Shown: in pieces, positions 26,669-36,065 of the stretch
Position numbering within the stretch: position 1 is the stretch's first letter
Layout of the letters: each line of letters starts with the position of its first letter
Assembly: GCF_004962245.1 (NCBI RefSeq)
Contig: NZ_SUHQ01000014.1
Span: 62,001 to 126,000, forward strand
Direction of reading: 5' to 3'
From: Mesorhizobium sp.
GTDB taxonomy: Bacteria > Pseudomonadota > Alphaproteobacteria > Rhizobiales > Rhizobiaceae
Length of the DNA: 64,000 nucleotides
Position numbers and translations under genes: made by a program
Notes under the pieces: model-generated
What the model saw: only the letters and a program-made list of their open reading frames with translations
Told to the model about the DNA's origin: nothing
Database searches by the model: none

Positions 26669-28276
26669 TCAAGCCGCCTTGTCGCGGACCTGATAATCCT
26701 TGACCGCGGCGAAGCGGATCGCCTTCCAGCGCTCGGCCTCGTAGTTGAGCGAAAAGGCGTGCTGGGCCAGAAACACCGGGTCGTTGTCGAGATCGCGGGC
26801 GATGTCGCCGCGATGCGCCTCGATGAAGCGGTGTACCTCGGCCTTGTCGTCGGCCGATATCCAGCGGCAGACCGAAAAGCGCGACATCTCGAAATCGACG
26901 GGCAGCGTGTATTCGACGTTCAGCCGCTCCTTCAAGACATCGAGCTGCAGCGCGCCGACGACACCGACGATTGCCGGTGAGCCGTCCTCCGGCGAGAACA
27001 ATTGTACGACGCCTTCCTCGGCCATCTGGTGCAGCGCCTCTTTCAGCTTCTTGGCCTTCATCGCATCGCCGAGGCGGACACGACGCAGGATTTCCGGCGC
27101 GAAGTTCGGCACGCCGCGAAACAGGATCTCCTCGCCCTCGGTCAGCGTGTCGCCGATGCGTAGCGTGCCGTGGTTGGGGATGCCGACGACGTCGCCGGCA
27201 AAAGCCTCGTCGGCGGTGACGCGGGTGCGGGCGAAGAAGAATTGCGGCGCAGACAGCGACATCGGCTTGCCCGTGCGCACCAGCTTGGCCTTCATGCCGC
27301 GCTCGAGCTTGCCCGAGCAGACGCGGACGAAGGCGATGCGGTCGCGGTGGTTGGGGTCCATATTGGCCTGGATCTTGAAGACGAAGGACGTCATCTTGTC
27401 CTCGGTCGCCTCGACCTTGCGGGTGTCGGCCTCCTGCGCACGCGGCGGCGGCCCGTAGGCGCCGAGCGCCTCGATCAGGTCGCGCACGCCGTAATTGCGC
27501 AGCGCCGAACCGAAATAGACCGGCGTCAGATGGCCCTCGCGAAACGCGTCGATGTCGAGCGGACGGCAGGCTTCGCGCGCCAGTTCCAGCTCCTCGATGA
27601 AATCCTCGCGCTCGTTTTCCGGCAACAGGCCGGCGACGCGGTTGGAGTCGGGACCGTTGACCGGCGTGCGTTCCTTCTCAGCGTCGCCCTTGCGCACGGC
27701 GTTCAGCGCCAGATGATAGGTGCCAGCAAAGGTCTTGCCGCGCCCGATCGGCCAGGTGACGGGTGCCGTATCCAGCGCCAGCTTCTGCTCGATCTCGTCG
27801 AGGATCTCGAACGGATCGCGGCTTTCGCGGTCCATCTTGTTGACGAAGGTGATGATCGGGATGTCGCGCAACCGGCAGACCTCGAACAGCTTCAGCGTGC
27901 GCGGCTCGATGCCCTTGGCGGCATCGATGACCATGACCGCCGCGTCGACCGCCGACAGCGTGCGATAGGTGTCATCGGCGAAATCCTCGTGGCCGGGTGT
28001 GTCGAGCAGGTTGAAGACGTTGTCCTCGTACTCGAAGGTCATCACCGAGGTGACGACCGAAATGCCGCGCTCGCGCTCGATCTTCATCCAGTCCGAGCGG
28101 GTCTGGATGCGGTCCTTCTTGGCCTTGACCTCGCCGGCAAGCTGGATGGCGCCGCCGAACAGAAGCAGCTTTTCGGTCAGCGTCGTCTTGCCGGCGTCGG
28201 GGTGCGCGATGATCGCGAAAGTGCGGCGGCGCGCCACCGCGTGCGTGATGTCTTCAGCCAATTTATGGAATCCCAT
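26669..28276 (-). CDS. prfC: Peptide chain release factor 3
   Basis: Translational GTPase, 535 residues, that recycles RF1/RF2 from the ribosome after termination. P-loop AHPDAGKTTLTEKLLLFGGA, switch region ERERGISVVTSVM, DTPGHEDFADDTYRTL and NKMDRESRDP are all intact. The C-terminus has the RF3-specific SRFSVCRW block. ATG at 28276. Transcribed alone, with a 127-base gap to the divergent oxidoreductase gene. Confidence 0.97.
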   Translation of the reverse strand: MGFHKLAEDITHAVARRRTFAIIAHPDAGKTTLTEKLLLFGGAIQLAGEVKAKKDRIQTRSDWMKIERERGISVVTSVMTFEYEDNVFNLLDTPGHEDFADDTYRTLSAVDAAVMVIDAAKGIEPRTLKLFEVCRLRDIPIITFVNKMDRESRDPFEILDEIEQKLALDTAPVTWPIGRGKTFAGTYHLALNAVRKGDAEKERTPVNGPDSNRVAGLLPENEREDFIEELELAREACRPLDIDAFREGHLTPVYFGSALRNYGVRDLIEALGAYGPPPRAQEADTRKVEATEDKMTSFVFKIQANMDPNHRDRIAFVRVCSGKLERGMKAKLVRTGKPMSLSAPQFFFARTRVTADEAFAGDVVGIPNHGTLRIGDTLTEGEEILFRGVPNFAPEILRRVRLGDAMKAKKLKEALHQMAEEGVVQLFSPEDGSPAIVGVVGALQLDVLKERLNVEYTLPVDFEMSRFSVCRWISADDKAEVHRFIEAHRGDIARDLDNDPVFLAQHAFSLNYEAERWKAIRFAAVKDYQVRDKAA

Positions 28277-28403
28277 GTGGTGCGCGGCTTCTAGCAGCGC
28301 TTTTGTGGCCTGTCGAACAATTTTGGGCGGATGGCCCTCGCCCGGTCTTGAGATAGGGTCGCCGCAACGACATCAGAAGACCCGATTCGACAAAGGACCA
28401 TCC

Positions 28404-29477
28404 ATGAGCGCAGCCAAGCAAGTCATCGTCGTCGGCGCCGGCATCATCGGCGCGTCCATCGCCTGGCATCTGGCGAAGGTCGGGGCGAAGGTGACCGTCG
28501 TCGCCGATAGCGGCGCCGGCGGCCTCGCCACGCCGAATTCCTTTGCCTGGATCAATGCAAGCTGGGGCAATCCGAAACCGTACTTTCGGCTGCGCACCCG
28601 TTCGATGGCCGAATGGACGCGGCTGGCACAAGACCTGCCCGGCATTCCACTCGCCTGGTGCGGTGGCCTGTGCTGGGACCTGCCGCCGGCCGAATTGGAA
28701 GCCTATGCCTCAGAACATTCGTCCTGGGGCTATGGCATCGAGCGCATCGATCGTGCGGGGGCCGCACGCATCGAGCCCAATCTTGCCGAGCTTCCCGATT
28801 TCGCCCTCCATGTGCCTGGGGAAGGCGTTGCCGAGCCGGTCGCGGCCACGCGGGCGCTGCTGGCCGATGCCGAGCGGCGCGGCGCGCGGGTGATGGCCGG
28901 AACCGCCGTGACCGTGTTGGTGGAGGCCAACGGCAGGGTGACCGGCGCGGATACGCCAAGTGGACGCATTGACGCCGACGAGGTGGTGATCGCGGCGGGC
29001 GCCGGCTCTCCGGCAATCGCGGCGACCGCCGGGATAGACCTGCCGATCGAAACGCCGCCCGGCCTGATCGTCCACTCACGCCCCTACGAAAAGCTGCTCA
29101 ACGGCCTGGTGATCGGCGACCGGCTGCACATGCGACAGACTGCCGAGGGCCGCATCATCGCCGGTTCGGATTTCGGCGGCGCCGATCCCGGCATGGATGC
29201 CGAAGCTACCGCCCGCGCGCTGTTTGCGGCGATGAAGGGCGCATTGCGCGGCGCCGACGGGCTGGAACTGGATTTCCACACGGTCGGTTACCGGCCGACG
29301 CCGATCGACGGCTTTCCGATCATCGGCCGCGCTGAAGGCGTGAGCGGCCTTTACGTCGCGGTCATGCATTCCGGCATCACGCTGGCGCCTGCCGTCGGCC
29401 TGTTCACCACGCGCGAAATCCTGGACGGCACACGCGATCCGTTGCTTGAGCCCTATGGGCTGGGGCGGTTTGCTTAA
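28404..29477 (+). CDS. FAD-dependent D-amino-acid-dehydrogenase-like oxidoreductase
   Basis: DAO-family flavoprotein of 357 residues. The FAD fold is VIVVGAGIIGASIAWHLAKV; GYRPTPIDGFPIIGRA and GLYVAVMHSGITLAPAVG form the C-terminal FAD/substrate region. Such enzymes oxidise amino acids or N-methyl amino acids; the substrate is not determinable here. The start MSAAKQVIVV at 28404 is preceded by AAAGGA; the much longer open frame upstream overlaps prfC in antisense and is rejected. Confidence 0.88.
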   Translation: MSAAKQVIVVGAGIIGASIAWHLAKVGAKVTVVADSGAGGLATPNSFAWINASWGNPKPYFRLRTRSMAEWTRLAQDLPGIPLAWCGGLCWDLPPAELEAYASEHSSWGYGIERIDRAGAARIEPNLAELPDFALHVPGEGVAEPVAATRALLADAERRGARVMAGTAVTVLVEANGRVTGADTPSGRIDADEVVIAAGAGSPAIAATAGIDLPIETPPGLIVHSRPYEKLLNGLVIGDRLHMRQTAEGRIIAGSDFGGADPGMDAEATARALFAAMKGALRGADGLELDFHTVGYRPTPIDGFPIIGRAEGVSGLYVAVMHSGITLAPAVGLFTTREILDGTRDPLLEPYGLGRFA

Positions 29478-29539
29478 TAGGCCCGGCGGCCCTGCGAACG
29501 AGGCAATCGCTTCAGGTTTGCGCCGCCCACCGGCACCGC

Positions 29540-29755
29540 TCACCGCCCTCTGTTGTGCGTCCGCTCGTAAAGTTCGCGGATGATCCGGCTTGCCGTGGAA
29601 TCGAACAGGAACGGCAGGAAAGCGTGAACGAGCGCGGCGAATGCCGCCATGAACAACCGTGACGAGAACCACGCGGCGAAAGCCATGTGGCCGAAATAGG
29701 TTTCGCCCACCGACGCCGGGTGAGAGGTGAAAAGTCGTGCAAGCCGTGCTGTCAT
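29540..29755 (-). CDS. Small membrane protein, DUF6356-like
   Basis: 71-residue protein beginning MTARLARLFTSHPASVGETY and containing one or two hydrophobic segments (FAAWFSSRLFMAAFAALVHA, then FLPFLF), ending RIIRELYERTHNR. This pattern, a short capsule-like inner-membrane protein with HPASVGE and HAFLPFLF, matches DUF6356 of alphaproteobacteria as I recall it. GGAGGG lies 7 bases before the ATG at 29755. The function is unknown. Confidence 0.75.
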   Translation of the reverse strand: MTARLARLFTSHPASVGETYFGHMAFAAWFSSRLFMAAFAALVHAFLPFLFDSTASRIIRELYERTHNRGR

Positions 29756-29823
29756 GTCGATTCCCTCCTGTCGGCCATGCGGACCCGATAATGAACAGCT
29801 TGACACGAAACTCCGGTTCATCG

Positions 29824-29871
29824 GTCCCAAATCATCCTTGCATCTGATCAATTGTTGGGACAAACATCCCA
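29824..29871. promoter_or_regulatory. Dyads in the lrp/DUF6356 intergenic region
   Basis: GTCCCAA (29824-29830) pairs with TTGGGAC (29855-29861), and TGGGA-caaaca-TCCCA (29856-29871) abuts the lrp ATG at 29873. The overlapping arrangement suits multi-site binding by an octameric Lrp-type protein, so autoregulation is a reasonable guess. Confidence 0.45.
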
Positions 29872-29872
29872 C

Positions 29873-30343
29873 ATGACGCTGAACATCGATGAAATCGACC
29901 GAAGATTGCTGGCCGAGCTGCAACGCGACGGCACACTGTCGGTCGACCAATTGTCGGAAAGAGTGTCGCTGTCGCGCAACGCCTGCTGGCGCCGGGTGAA
30001 GCGGCTTGAGGAGGACGGCGTTATCACCGGCCGGGTGGCGCTGGTCGATGCCGACAAGCTCGGCCTCGGCCTCTCGGTGTTCATCCTGGTCCGGACCTCC
30101 AATCACGATCCGGACTGGCTGCAGAAATTCCGCGCGGCAGTGACCGGTTTTCCCGAGATCACCGGCGTCTACCGCATGTCCGGCGACCTCGACTATGTGC
30201 TGCGCGCCCGCGTCGCCGACGTGAAGGCCTATGACCGGCTCTATCAGCGGCTGATCGCCAAGGTGGCACTGTCGGACGTTTCGGCTTCTTTCGTCATGGA
30301 GGAGATCAAGGAGACCACGGTCGTTCCCGTCGAACTGCGCTGA
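29873..30343 (+). CDS. Lrp/AsnC-family transcriptional regulator
   Basis: Regulator of 156 residues: N-terminal AsnC helix-turn-helix (IDEIDRRLLAELQRDGTLSV, then QLSERVSLSRNACWRRVKRL) and a C-terminal RAM ligand-binding domain with GVYRMSGDLDYVLR. The ATG at 29873 gives family length; a TTG 21 bases upstream is in frame. It may respond to an amino acid. It sits next to an amino-acid-oxidase-like gene, separated from it by a small divergent gene, so that oxidase is one possible target. Confidence 0.92.
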   Translation: MTLNIDEIDRRLLAELQRDGTLSVDQLSERVSLSRNACWRRVKRLEEDGVITGRVALVDADKLGLGLSVFILVRTSNHDPDWLQKFRAAVTGFPEITGVYRMSGDLDYVLRARVADVKAYDRLYQRLIAKVALSDVSASFVMEEIKETTVVPVELR

Positions 30344-30427
30344 AGCGGAACCGCGCTGAAAGAAAGCCGTTGATAGCCTTGCCGCCGAGTTGACCGAATC
30401 GGCGCTGGCGGCGATAGGATCAACCTT

Positions 30428-30913
30428 ATGCGCGCAGCACTCTACCCCTCCTCCGTCATCGGTCCGGCCGTCGGCTTCGTCAGGCTGCCGCATGGCGAAG
30501 GCCTGCCGCTTCCCGCCTATGAAAGCCCGGGCGCCGCAGGCATGGATCTGCGCGCCGCGGTGCCGGACGACCGGCCGCTGCTGATCCTGCCGGGGAAACG
30601 CGCGCTGGTGCCGACCGGGCTGATCCTGGAGATACCGGAGGGCATGGAAGGTCAGGTCCGGCCGCGCTCGGGCCTCGCCTTCAAGCACGGCCTCACCTGC
30701 CTCAACACGCCGGGCACCATCGACAGCGACTATCGCGGCGAGGTGAAGGTACTGCTGATCAACCTCGGCGACGAGGATTTCGCGGTGACGCGCGGCATGC
30801 GGATCGCCCAGATCGTCTTTGCGTCCGTGATGCAGGCAGCCGTCGAAGAGCGGACATTGGCCGGTGGCACGACGCGCGGCTCCGGCGGGTTCGGATCGAC
30901 CGGCACGGCCTGA
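30428..30913 (+). CDS. dut: Deoxyuridine 5'-triphosphate nucleotidohydrolase
   Basis: Trimeric dUTPase, 161 residues, which hydrolyses dUTP to dUMP and keeps uracil out of DNA. All five motifs are seen: [48 protein letters not shown] and the C-terminal [10 protein letters not shown] that closes over the substrate. The final stop shares one base with the start of the HAD gene (TGATG at 30911), so the two are coupled. Confidence 0.97.
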   Translation: MRAALYPSSVIGPAVGFVRLPHGEGLPLPAYESPGAAGMDLRAAVPDDRPLLILPGKRALVPTGLILEIPEGMEGQVRPRSGLAFKHGLTCLNTPGTIDSDYRGEVKVLLINLGDEDFAVTRGMRIAQIVFASVMQAAVEERTLAGGTTRGSGGFGSTGTA

Positions 30914-31569
30914 TGAAAATACCCAAGTTGGTTATCTTCGATTGCGACGGGGTTCTGGTCGACACCGAGAACCTGGCCAATCGACGCCTCGCCGAATGGC
31001 TTGTTGCCGCCGGCTTTCCGGCGAGCTTCGAATATTGCCGCAAGAATTTCTCCGGCCGCAGCATGGCCTCGGTGCAGAAGGAGGTCGAGGCGACCGGCAT
31101 CAGCCTCGGCACCGATTTCGTCGAGCGCTGGAACGCCGGCCTGCCGGACCTGTTCGCCCATGGCGTCGAAGCGATCCCCTACGTTCGGGAGTTCGTCGAA
31201 GCCGTGCGCACGGCCGGCATCGCGACGTGCGTCGCCTCTTCGGCTCGGGTGTCGAAAATGCACATCACGCTCGGCCAGACCGGGCTGCTGCCGCTGTTCG
31301 AGCATGCGCTGTTCAGCTCGACCATGGTCTCGCGCGGCAAGCCGTTTCCCGACCTGTTCCTGCACGCCGCAAGCACAATGGGCTTCGCGCCCGCCGACTG
31401 CATCGTCATCGAGGACAGCGTCGCCGGGACGCATGCCGGCATTGCCGCCGGCATGCGGGTGTTTTCCTATCACGGCGACCCGCATTCCGACCGCGACGGC
31501 CTGGCCGAGGCCGGCGGTATCCTGTTCGACGACATGCGCGCGCTGGCCGGGCTGGTGCCGATCCACTGA
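30913..31569 (+). CDS. HAD-family hydrolase (phosphoglycolate-phosphatase-like)
   Basis: Haloacid dehalogenase-type phosphatase of 218 residues. Motif I is IFDCDGVLVDTE (nucleophile Asp), motif II CVASSARVSKM, motif III a lysine in SRGKPFPDLF, and motif IV VIEDSVAGTHAG. The helical cap between motifs I and II places it in subclass I with beta-phosphoglucomutase and phosphoglycolate phosphatase relatives. Substrate unknown. Translation is probably coupled to dut. Confidence 0.9.
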   Translation: MKIPKLVIFDCDGVLVDTENLANRRLAEWLVAAGFPASFEYCRKNFSGRSMASVQKEVEATGISLGTDFVERWNAGLPDLFAHGVEAIPYVREFVEAVRTAGIATCVASSARVSKMHITLGQTGLLPLFEHALFSSTMVSRGKPFPDLFLHAASTMGFAPADCIVIEDSVAGTHAGIAAGMRVFSYHGDPHSDRDGLAEAGGILFDDMRALAGLVPIH

Positions 31570-31649
31570 TCTGATATTCAGCCTTCTATCCGGCTGTACG
31601 CCTCAGTCGTCCGTGCTAGCTTGCGAACGCTCGACAGTTCGAGGAACGC

Positions 31650-32498
31650 ATGAATCGCACCCTGCTTCGCTTCATCCTTGCCTGTCTGCTGCTGCCGTGT
31701 CTGTGGACCGCGGCCGGCGCGCAAGGCGTCAGCTTCCCGGACCTCGGTGGCACGGTACCCGGCCATGAGGACACGACCTATCTCGATCTCGCCAGGATGA
31801 TCATTCCCGATCTGGCGGCGGACAAGGACGGCTTCTACCGGGGTTCCGTGCCGATCGAGATGCGCCATATCGAGGGTCCGGATAGCGGCGGCTCACCGCC
31901 CGAAACGGCGGGCCTTTCCAACGCCGCCGCGCTCGACGTCAAGGCCGGCGGCAAGGATCGGCTGGCAATGCTGTTCGACCTCGGCGGCTCCTCGGACAGC
32001 GCCGAGGGTTTCGCGGCACTGGCGCTTTACGATCTTGCCGGCAAGCCGAGACTGCTCGACGCCGTCAATGTCGCCATCGACCGGAGCACCTATTTCCGCG
32101 ATCCGGGCAAGCTGCCGATCGGGCCCGGCGATGACGTCATCATCACGCTGAGCACGCATTTCAATTCGAACCAGGGCTACGTCAGCACGCCGCTGATCCT
32201 GGTCCGCGACGACAGGTTCGAACTGATCGACATGATCCACACGTTCGACGAGTCGCTGTGCACCTACCGGCGCACGCAGGAATTGGCCTTTGAGACCGTT
32301 GCTGACGGGCAGCCCTATGCGGCCATCAAGGCCACGGTGACCGATGCCACAATGCCGAATGGCGAAAGCTGCGACGACGCGGCGCCCGAGGCTTCCTCGC
32401 GTGACATCTCCGTCACCTACCATTGGGACAGGACCGCATACGTCAGGGATTCCGACGCACTGGACAAATTGGCAGGAGAGAACGCCAAACGCTTCTGA
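31650..32498 (+). CDS. Secreted protein of unknown function
   Basis: 282-residue protein with a signal peptide (MNRTLLRFILACLLLPCLWT, then AAGAQ; cleavage about residue 24). The mature part has no motif I recognise; it is acidic, with a HFNSNQGYVSTPLILVRDDRFE beta-rich centre split here into HFNSNQGYVSTP and LILVRDDRFE, and two cysteines (LCTYRR, ESCDDA) that could pair in the periplasm. A GAGGAA site precedes the ATG. It stands alone between the HAD and PEP-mutase-family genes. Confidence 0.75.
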   Translation: MNRTLLRFILACLLLPCLWTAAGAQGVSFPDLGGTVPGHEDTTYLDLARMIIPDLAADKDGFYRGSVPIEMRHIEGPDSGGSPPETAGLSNAAALDVKAGGKDRLAMLFDLGGSSDSAEGFAALALYDLAGKPRLLDAVNVAIDRSTYFRDPGKLPIGPGDDVIITLSTHFNSNQGYVSTPLILVRDDRFELIDMIHTFDESLCTYRRTQELAFETVADGQPYAAIKATVTDATMPNGESCDDAAPEASSRDISVTYHWDRTAYVRDSDALDKLAGENAKRF

Positions 32499-32567
32499 AC
32501 CAATCGCATTCGTTTGCCCGGCGGGCAGTGGCGGGGTAAAATGCGCTGCGCACTCTGGGGAGCATCC

Positions 32568-33371
32568 ATGGACAAGGGCAAAATCTTTCGCGACCTGCAT
32601 AGCTCGATCTTCGTCATGCCCAACCCCTGGGATGTCGGCACGACGAAGCTGCTGGCCTCCTTCGGTTTCAAGGCGCTGGCGACGTCCAGCGCCGGCTTTG
32701 CCTTTTCGCGCGGCCTGCCCGATGGCGCGGTGACTTTCGACGCGATGATCCACCATTGCCGCGAGGTGACGGCGGCGACCGCCCTGCCGGTCTCGGCCGA
32801 TCTCGAGAAGGGCAAGGGCGACAGCGCGACAAGTGCCGCCGAGACCATCTTCGCGGCCGAAGCTGCGGGCCTTGCCGGCTGCTCGATCGAGGACCACACC
32901 GGCGAGCCCGACAAGCCGATCTATGATTTTTCGCATGCCGTCGAGCGCGTCGCCGCTGCGGCGGAGGCGGCGCGGGCGCTGAAGCACGATTTCGTCTTCA
33001 CCGCGCGGGCCGAGAATTTTCTGTGGGGCAGGCCCGACATCGACGACACGATCAAGCGGCTGCAAGCCTTCGAGAAAGCGGGCGCCGACGTGCTCTACGC
33101 GCCGGGCATCGGCGACATCGAGACGGTACAGACTATCTGCTCGGCGCTGACCAAGCCGGTCAATGTCCTGGCGAGGCCCGACTTCACCATCGACGACCTC
33201 GCCCAGGCAGGCGTCAAGCGCATCTCGCTCGGATCCGGGCTGACCAACCTCGCCTTCGGCATGCTGGAAACCGCGGCACGCGAGATCCAGCAGGACGGCA
33301 CCTTCGGCTACAGCCGCGCCGCCATGCCTTTCGGCAAGCTGCAGGCGTTATTTGCCGAACCCGACGCATGA
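32568..33371 (+). CDS. Isocitrate lyase/PEP-mutase-family protein
   Basis: TIM-barrel C-C or C-P lyase-family protein of 267 residues. FVMPNPWDVGTTKLLASFGF, LPVSADLEKGKGD, AGCSIEDHTGEP and FTARAENFLWG are the core blocks of the 2-methylisocitrate lyase/oxaloacetate decarboxylase-like PEP mutase group. The usual KKCGH loop of true isocitrate lyases is absent, as is normal for this branch. GGGGAG lies 7 bases before the ATG at 32568; the stop overlaps the next ATG by 4 bases, coupling it to the hydroxyproline enzyme. The reaction is not known; a 2-oxo acid substrate is plausible. Confidence 0.85.
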   Translation: MDKGKIFRDLHSSIFVMPNPWDVGTTKLLASFGFKALATSSAGFAFSRGLPDGAVTFDAMIHHCREVTAATALPVSADLEKGKGDSATSAAETIFAAEAAGLAGCSIEDHTGEPDKPIYDFSHAVERVAAAAEAARALKHDFVFTARAENFLWGRPDIDDTIKRLQAFEKAGADVLYAPGIGDIETVQTICSALTKPVNVLARPDFTIDDLAQAGVKRISLGSGLTNLAFGMLETAAREIQQDGTFGYSRAAMPFGKLQALFAEPDA

Positions 33372-34363
33372 CGCTTGCCGTCGTCGACATGCACACCGGC
33401 GGCGAGCCATTGCGGATCGTCACCGGCGGCTATCCCAAGATCCCGGCAGGCACGATCCTGGAAAAGCGCGCCTATGTGCGCGACCACCTCGATCATCTCA
33501 GGAAGATCCTGATGTTCGAGCCGCGCGGCCATTACGACATGTACGGCGCGCTGCTGGTCGAGCCTGATCTTCCCGGTGCCGACCTTGCTGTGCTGTTCAT
33601 GCACAATGAGGGCTATTCGACCATGTGCGGCCACGCCATCGTCGCGCTCGGCCGCTACGCCGTCGACGAAGGGCTGGTGGCGCGGCAGGAGCCGGTGACG
33701 ACAGTCAACATCGAAGCGCCGTGCGGGCTGGTCGTCGCCTCGGTCGAGGTGCAAGACGGCATGGCTGGCGCGGTGTCGTTCGAAAGCGTGCCGGCCTTTC
33801 TGTTCGCCCGCGACCAGAAGGTCGAATTGCCGGGTTACGGTGCGATCGGCTTCGACATCGGCTATGGCGGCGCCTTCTATGCGCTGGCCGACTGCCATCA
33901 GTTCGGGCTGGAGTTCGGCAAGAACCGCGTGCGCGATTTCGTCGATGCGGCGACGGCGCTGACCGACAGGCTGAAGGCCGAGTTCCCGCTGTCGCACCCC
34001 GACCATGCCGATCTTGCCTTTCTCTACGGCACCATCCTGACCGACGGACAGGACGTATTTTCCGATACCCCGACCAAAAACATCTGCGTCTTCGCCGAAG
34101 CCGAGGTCGACCGGTCACCGACCGGCTCGGGCGTCACCGCGCGGCTGGCGGCGATGCATGCCAAGGGCCAGATCGCCGGCCAGACGCGGCTGTTCGAGAG
34201 TATTGCAGGCTCGCGCTTTTCCGGCAGCGTGGCGAGGACCGCGAAAGCCGGCCCGCATGACGCCATCATCGCCCGCGTCGGCGGCCGCGCCTTTTATTGC
34301 GGGCGGGCCGAGTTCATCGTCGAGACCGACGACGAACTGGGACGCGGTTTTCTGCTGCGCTGA
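33368..34363 (+). CDS. Proline-racemase-family protein, probable trans-3-hydroxy-L-proline dehydratase
   Basis: 331-residue enzyme of the proline racemase fold. The first catalytic residue is Cys87 in STMCGHAIVALGR. At the second site the sequence is DRSPTGSGV, with Thr252 where racemases and 4-hydroxyproline epimerases have Cys (DRSPCGTG). Cys/Thr is the known pattern of trans-3-hydroxy-L-proline dehydratases, which form pyrroline-2-carboxylate. The start overlaps the PEP-mutase-family gene by 4 bases. No ketimine reductase or hydroxyproline transporter is adjacent. Confidence 0.87.
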   Translation: MTLAVVDMHTGGEPLRIVTGGYPKIPAGTILEKRAYVRDHLDHLRKILMFEPRGHYDMYGALLVEPDLPGADLAVLFMHNEGYSTMCGHAIVALGRYAVDEGLVARQEPVTTVNIEAPCGLVVASVEVQDGMAGAVSFESVPAFLFARDQKVELPGYGAIGFDIGYGGAFYALADCHQFGLEFGKNRVRDFVDAATALTDRLKAEFPLSHPDHADLAFLYGTILTDGQDVFSDTPTKNICVFAEAEVDRSPTGSGVTARLAAMHAKGQIAGQTRLFESIAGSRFSGSVARTAKAGPHDAIIARVGGRAFYCGRAEFIVETDDELGRGFLLR

Positions 34364-34380
34364 AGGAGGCTGGGAACGCT

Positions 34381-35076
34381 TTACGCTTTCTCCCGCGCCG
34401 AGATCGCCTTGTGCAGGTGCACCATCATGGCGGCGGCGAAGAGCGGCGTCAGGAGATTGAGCAGCGGCACGGCGAGGAAGGCAGCGATAACCAGCCCGGC
34501 GAGGAACACCGTGACGGCATGTTTCTTACGCAACGCCCGTGCCTCGGCCTCCGGGCGAAAGCGCATGGCGGCGAATTCGAAGAACTCGCGCCCGAGCAGA
34601 TAGCCGTTGACGATGAAGAAGGCGGCTATGTTGATGCCCGGCACCAGCAGGAGCAGCAAGGCCACGATGTTGCCGAGGATGACGACGCCGAAGAACCTTA
34701 TCGCCAGCACCATCGAGCGCAGTGCCGGCATGGCGCGGCCGGGTGGGTCATTGGGATAGTCGGTTCGCTCGACCACTTCGGCGACGTCGTCGAGGAACAG
34801 GCCGGCGATGATCGCCGTCACCGGCGCGATGAGCAGCGCCAGCCCCAGTGCCAGACCGATGCCGGCGACGATGACGCCCAGCCATCCGGCCCAGGACGGC
34901 AGGCCGGGCAGCCATGCGTCGATCCATGGCCAGGCCAGCCATTCGAACAGGCCCTGGATGGCAAACCAAAGTGCGGCCAGCGCCAGCAAGGTCAGGCCCA
35001 GCGTGTTCACGAACACCGAGCGGAATTCGGGTGAGAACAGCCGGCTGGCGGCGGCGCGGGCGGCGCTAGGGATCAC
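34381..35076 (-). CDS. EI24/CysZ-family inner-membrane protein
   Basis: 231-residue membrane protein with about four or five hydrophobic spans: FVNTLGLTLLALAALWFAIQ, LGVIVAGIGLALGLALLIAP, the re-entrant AIIAGLFLDDVAEVVE region and VVILGNIVALLLLLVPGINI. This is the pattern of CysZ/DUF540 (EI24) proteins; CysZ is a sulfate channel in enterobacteria, but many family members have no assigned solute. I chose the GTG at 35076, since the frame runs open far upstream under the next gene. It would be the second gene after the EamA transporter. Confidence 0.8.
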   Translation of the reverse strand: MIPSAARAAASRLFSPEFRSVFVNTLGLTLLALAALWFAIQGLFEWLAWPWIDAWLPGLPSWAGWLGVIVAGIGLALGLALLIAPVTAIIAGLFLDDVAEVVERTDYPNDPPGRAMPALRSMVLAIRFFGVVILGNIVALLLLLVPGINIAAFFIVNGYLLGREFFEFAAMRFRPEAEARALRKKHAVTVFLAGLVIAAFLAVPLLNLLTPLFAAAMMVHLHKAISAREKA

Positions 35077-35162
35077 GGCGTTTCCAACTCCATGTTGAAC
35101 GGTCCCGTAGCGAACAGGACATCCGCGAGATAGGCGGAGACGCGACGGTCCACAAGCGCGAC

Positions 35163-36065
35163 CTACCGAGCGAGCGCCGGCTTGCCGGCGGGAATGGTCA
35201 TCGCCGCCACGCCGGCGACGACGAAGGCCATTCCCCACCACGCCGTCGGGCCAAGGCTTTCGCCGAGGAACACCGCCCCGATGCCGACGCCGATCGGCAC
35301 GCGCAGATAGGCTTGCGAGGTGGTGCCGACGGAGCCAAGCGTATGGATGAGGCGGAAATAGATGCAGAAGGCCAGCGCGGTGGAAAAGACCGAAAGCCCG
35401 AGCAGGGCAAGGATCGAGGCCGTCGACGGCGCCAGCGTCCAGGGCCGGTCGAACACAAGGCTGAGGGGAACGAGAATCGCCGCGCCGCAGAGCATCGAAC
35501 CGGCGGCCGGAATCATCGGATCGAGGCCCTTGAAGCCACGGCCGAAAATGGCGGCGCCAGCATAGCAGACCGTCGCCGCGACGACGGCAAGCTGCGCCCA
35601 CAATTGGTGACCAAGACCGCCAAGCGCCTGGGTGCCGACGATGAGGCATATTCCGGCTATTCCCGCGCCGACGCCGAACAGTTTGCGCATGGTCACCGGC
35701 TCGTGGCGCGTGATGAGCGCGGTCAGCAGGAAGGTGAAGATCGGCGAGGTCGCATTCAGGATCGTGGCCAGGCCTGCGTCCAGCGAGCGCTCGGCCGCGG
35801 CGATCAGCGTGAACGGCACGACGCTGTTGAGGCATGCCTGGAACGCGAACCGACGCCAGCTGGCGGCATCGCGCGGCAGGGACAAGCCGCGCCAGCGAAT
35901 GAGAGCAAGAAGAATTCCACCCGCAATCAGGGTTCGGGCGGCGATCAGCGTTATCGGCGGGATCGTCTCGACGCCGATCTTGATGAAAGTGTAGGAAGCG
36001 CCCCACAGCACCGCCAGCGCAACGAGGAGCGCCAGTTCGGTCTTCATATCGATTTTTGTGGGCAT
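35163..36065 (-). CDS. EamA/DMT-family transporter
   Basis: 300-residue, roughly ten-span inner-membrane transporter. First repeat LAVLWGASYTFIKIGVETIP, second repeat from VVAATVCYAGAAIFGRGF. It starts at the ATG of MPTKIDMKTELALLV; a second ATG six codons later is possible. It is not closely similar to the EamA protein at 18836. The substrate is unknown. Divergent from the adenosine-kinase-like gene. Confidence 0.88.
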   Translation of the reverse strand: MPTKIDMKTELALLVALAVLWGASYTFIKIGVETIPPITLIAARTLIAGGILLALIRWRGLSLPRDAASWRRFAFQACLNSVVPFTLIAAAERSLDAGLATILNATSPIFTFLLTALITRHEPVTMRKLFGVGAGIAGICLIVGTQALGGLGHQLWAQLAVVAATVCYAGAAIFGRGFKGLDPMIPAAGSMLCGAAILVPLSLVFDRPWTLAPSTASILALLGLSVFSTALAFCIYFRLIHTLGSVGTTSQAYLRVPIGVGIGAVFLGESLGPTAWWGMAFVVAGVAAMTIPAGKPALAR

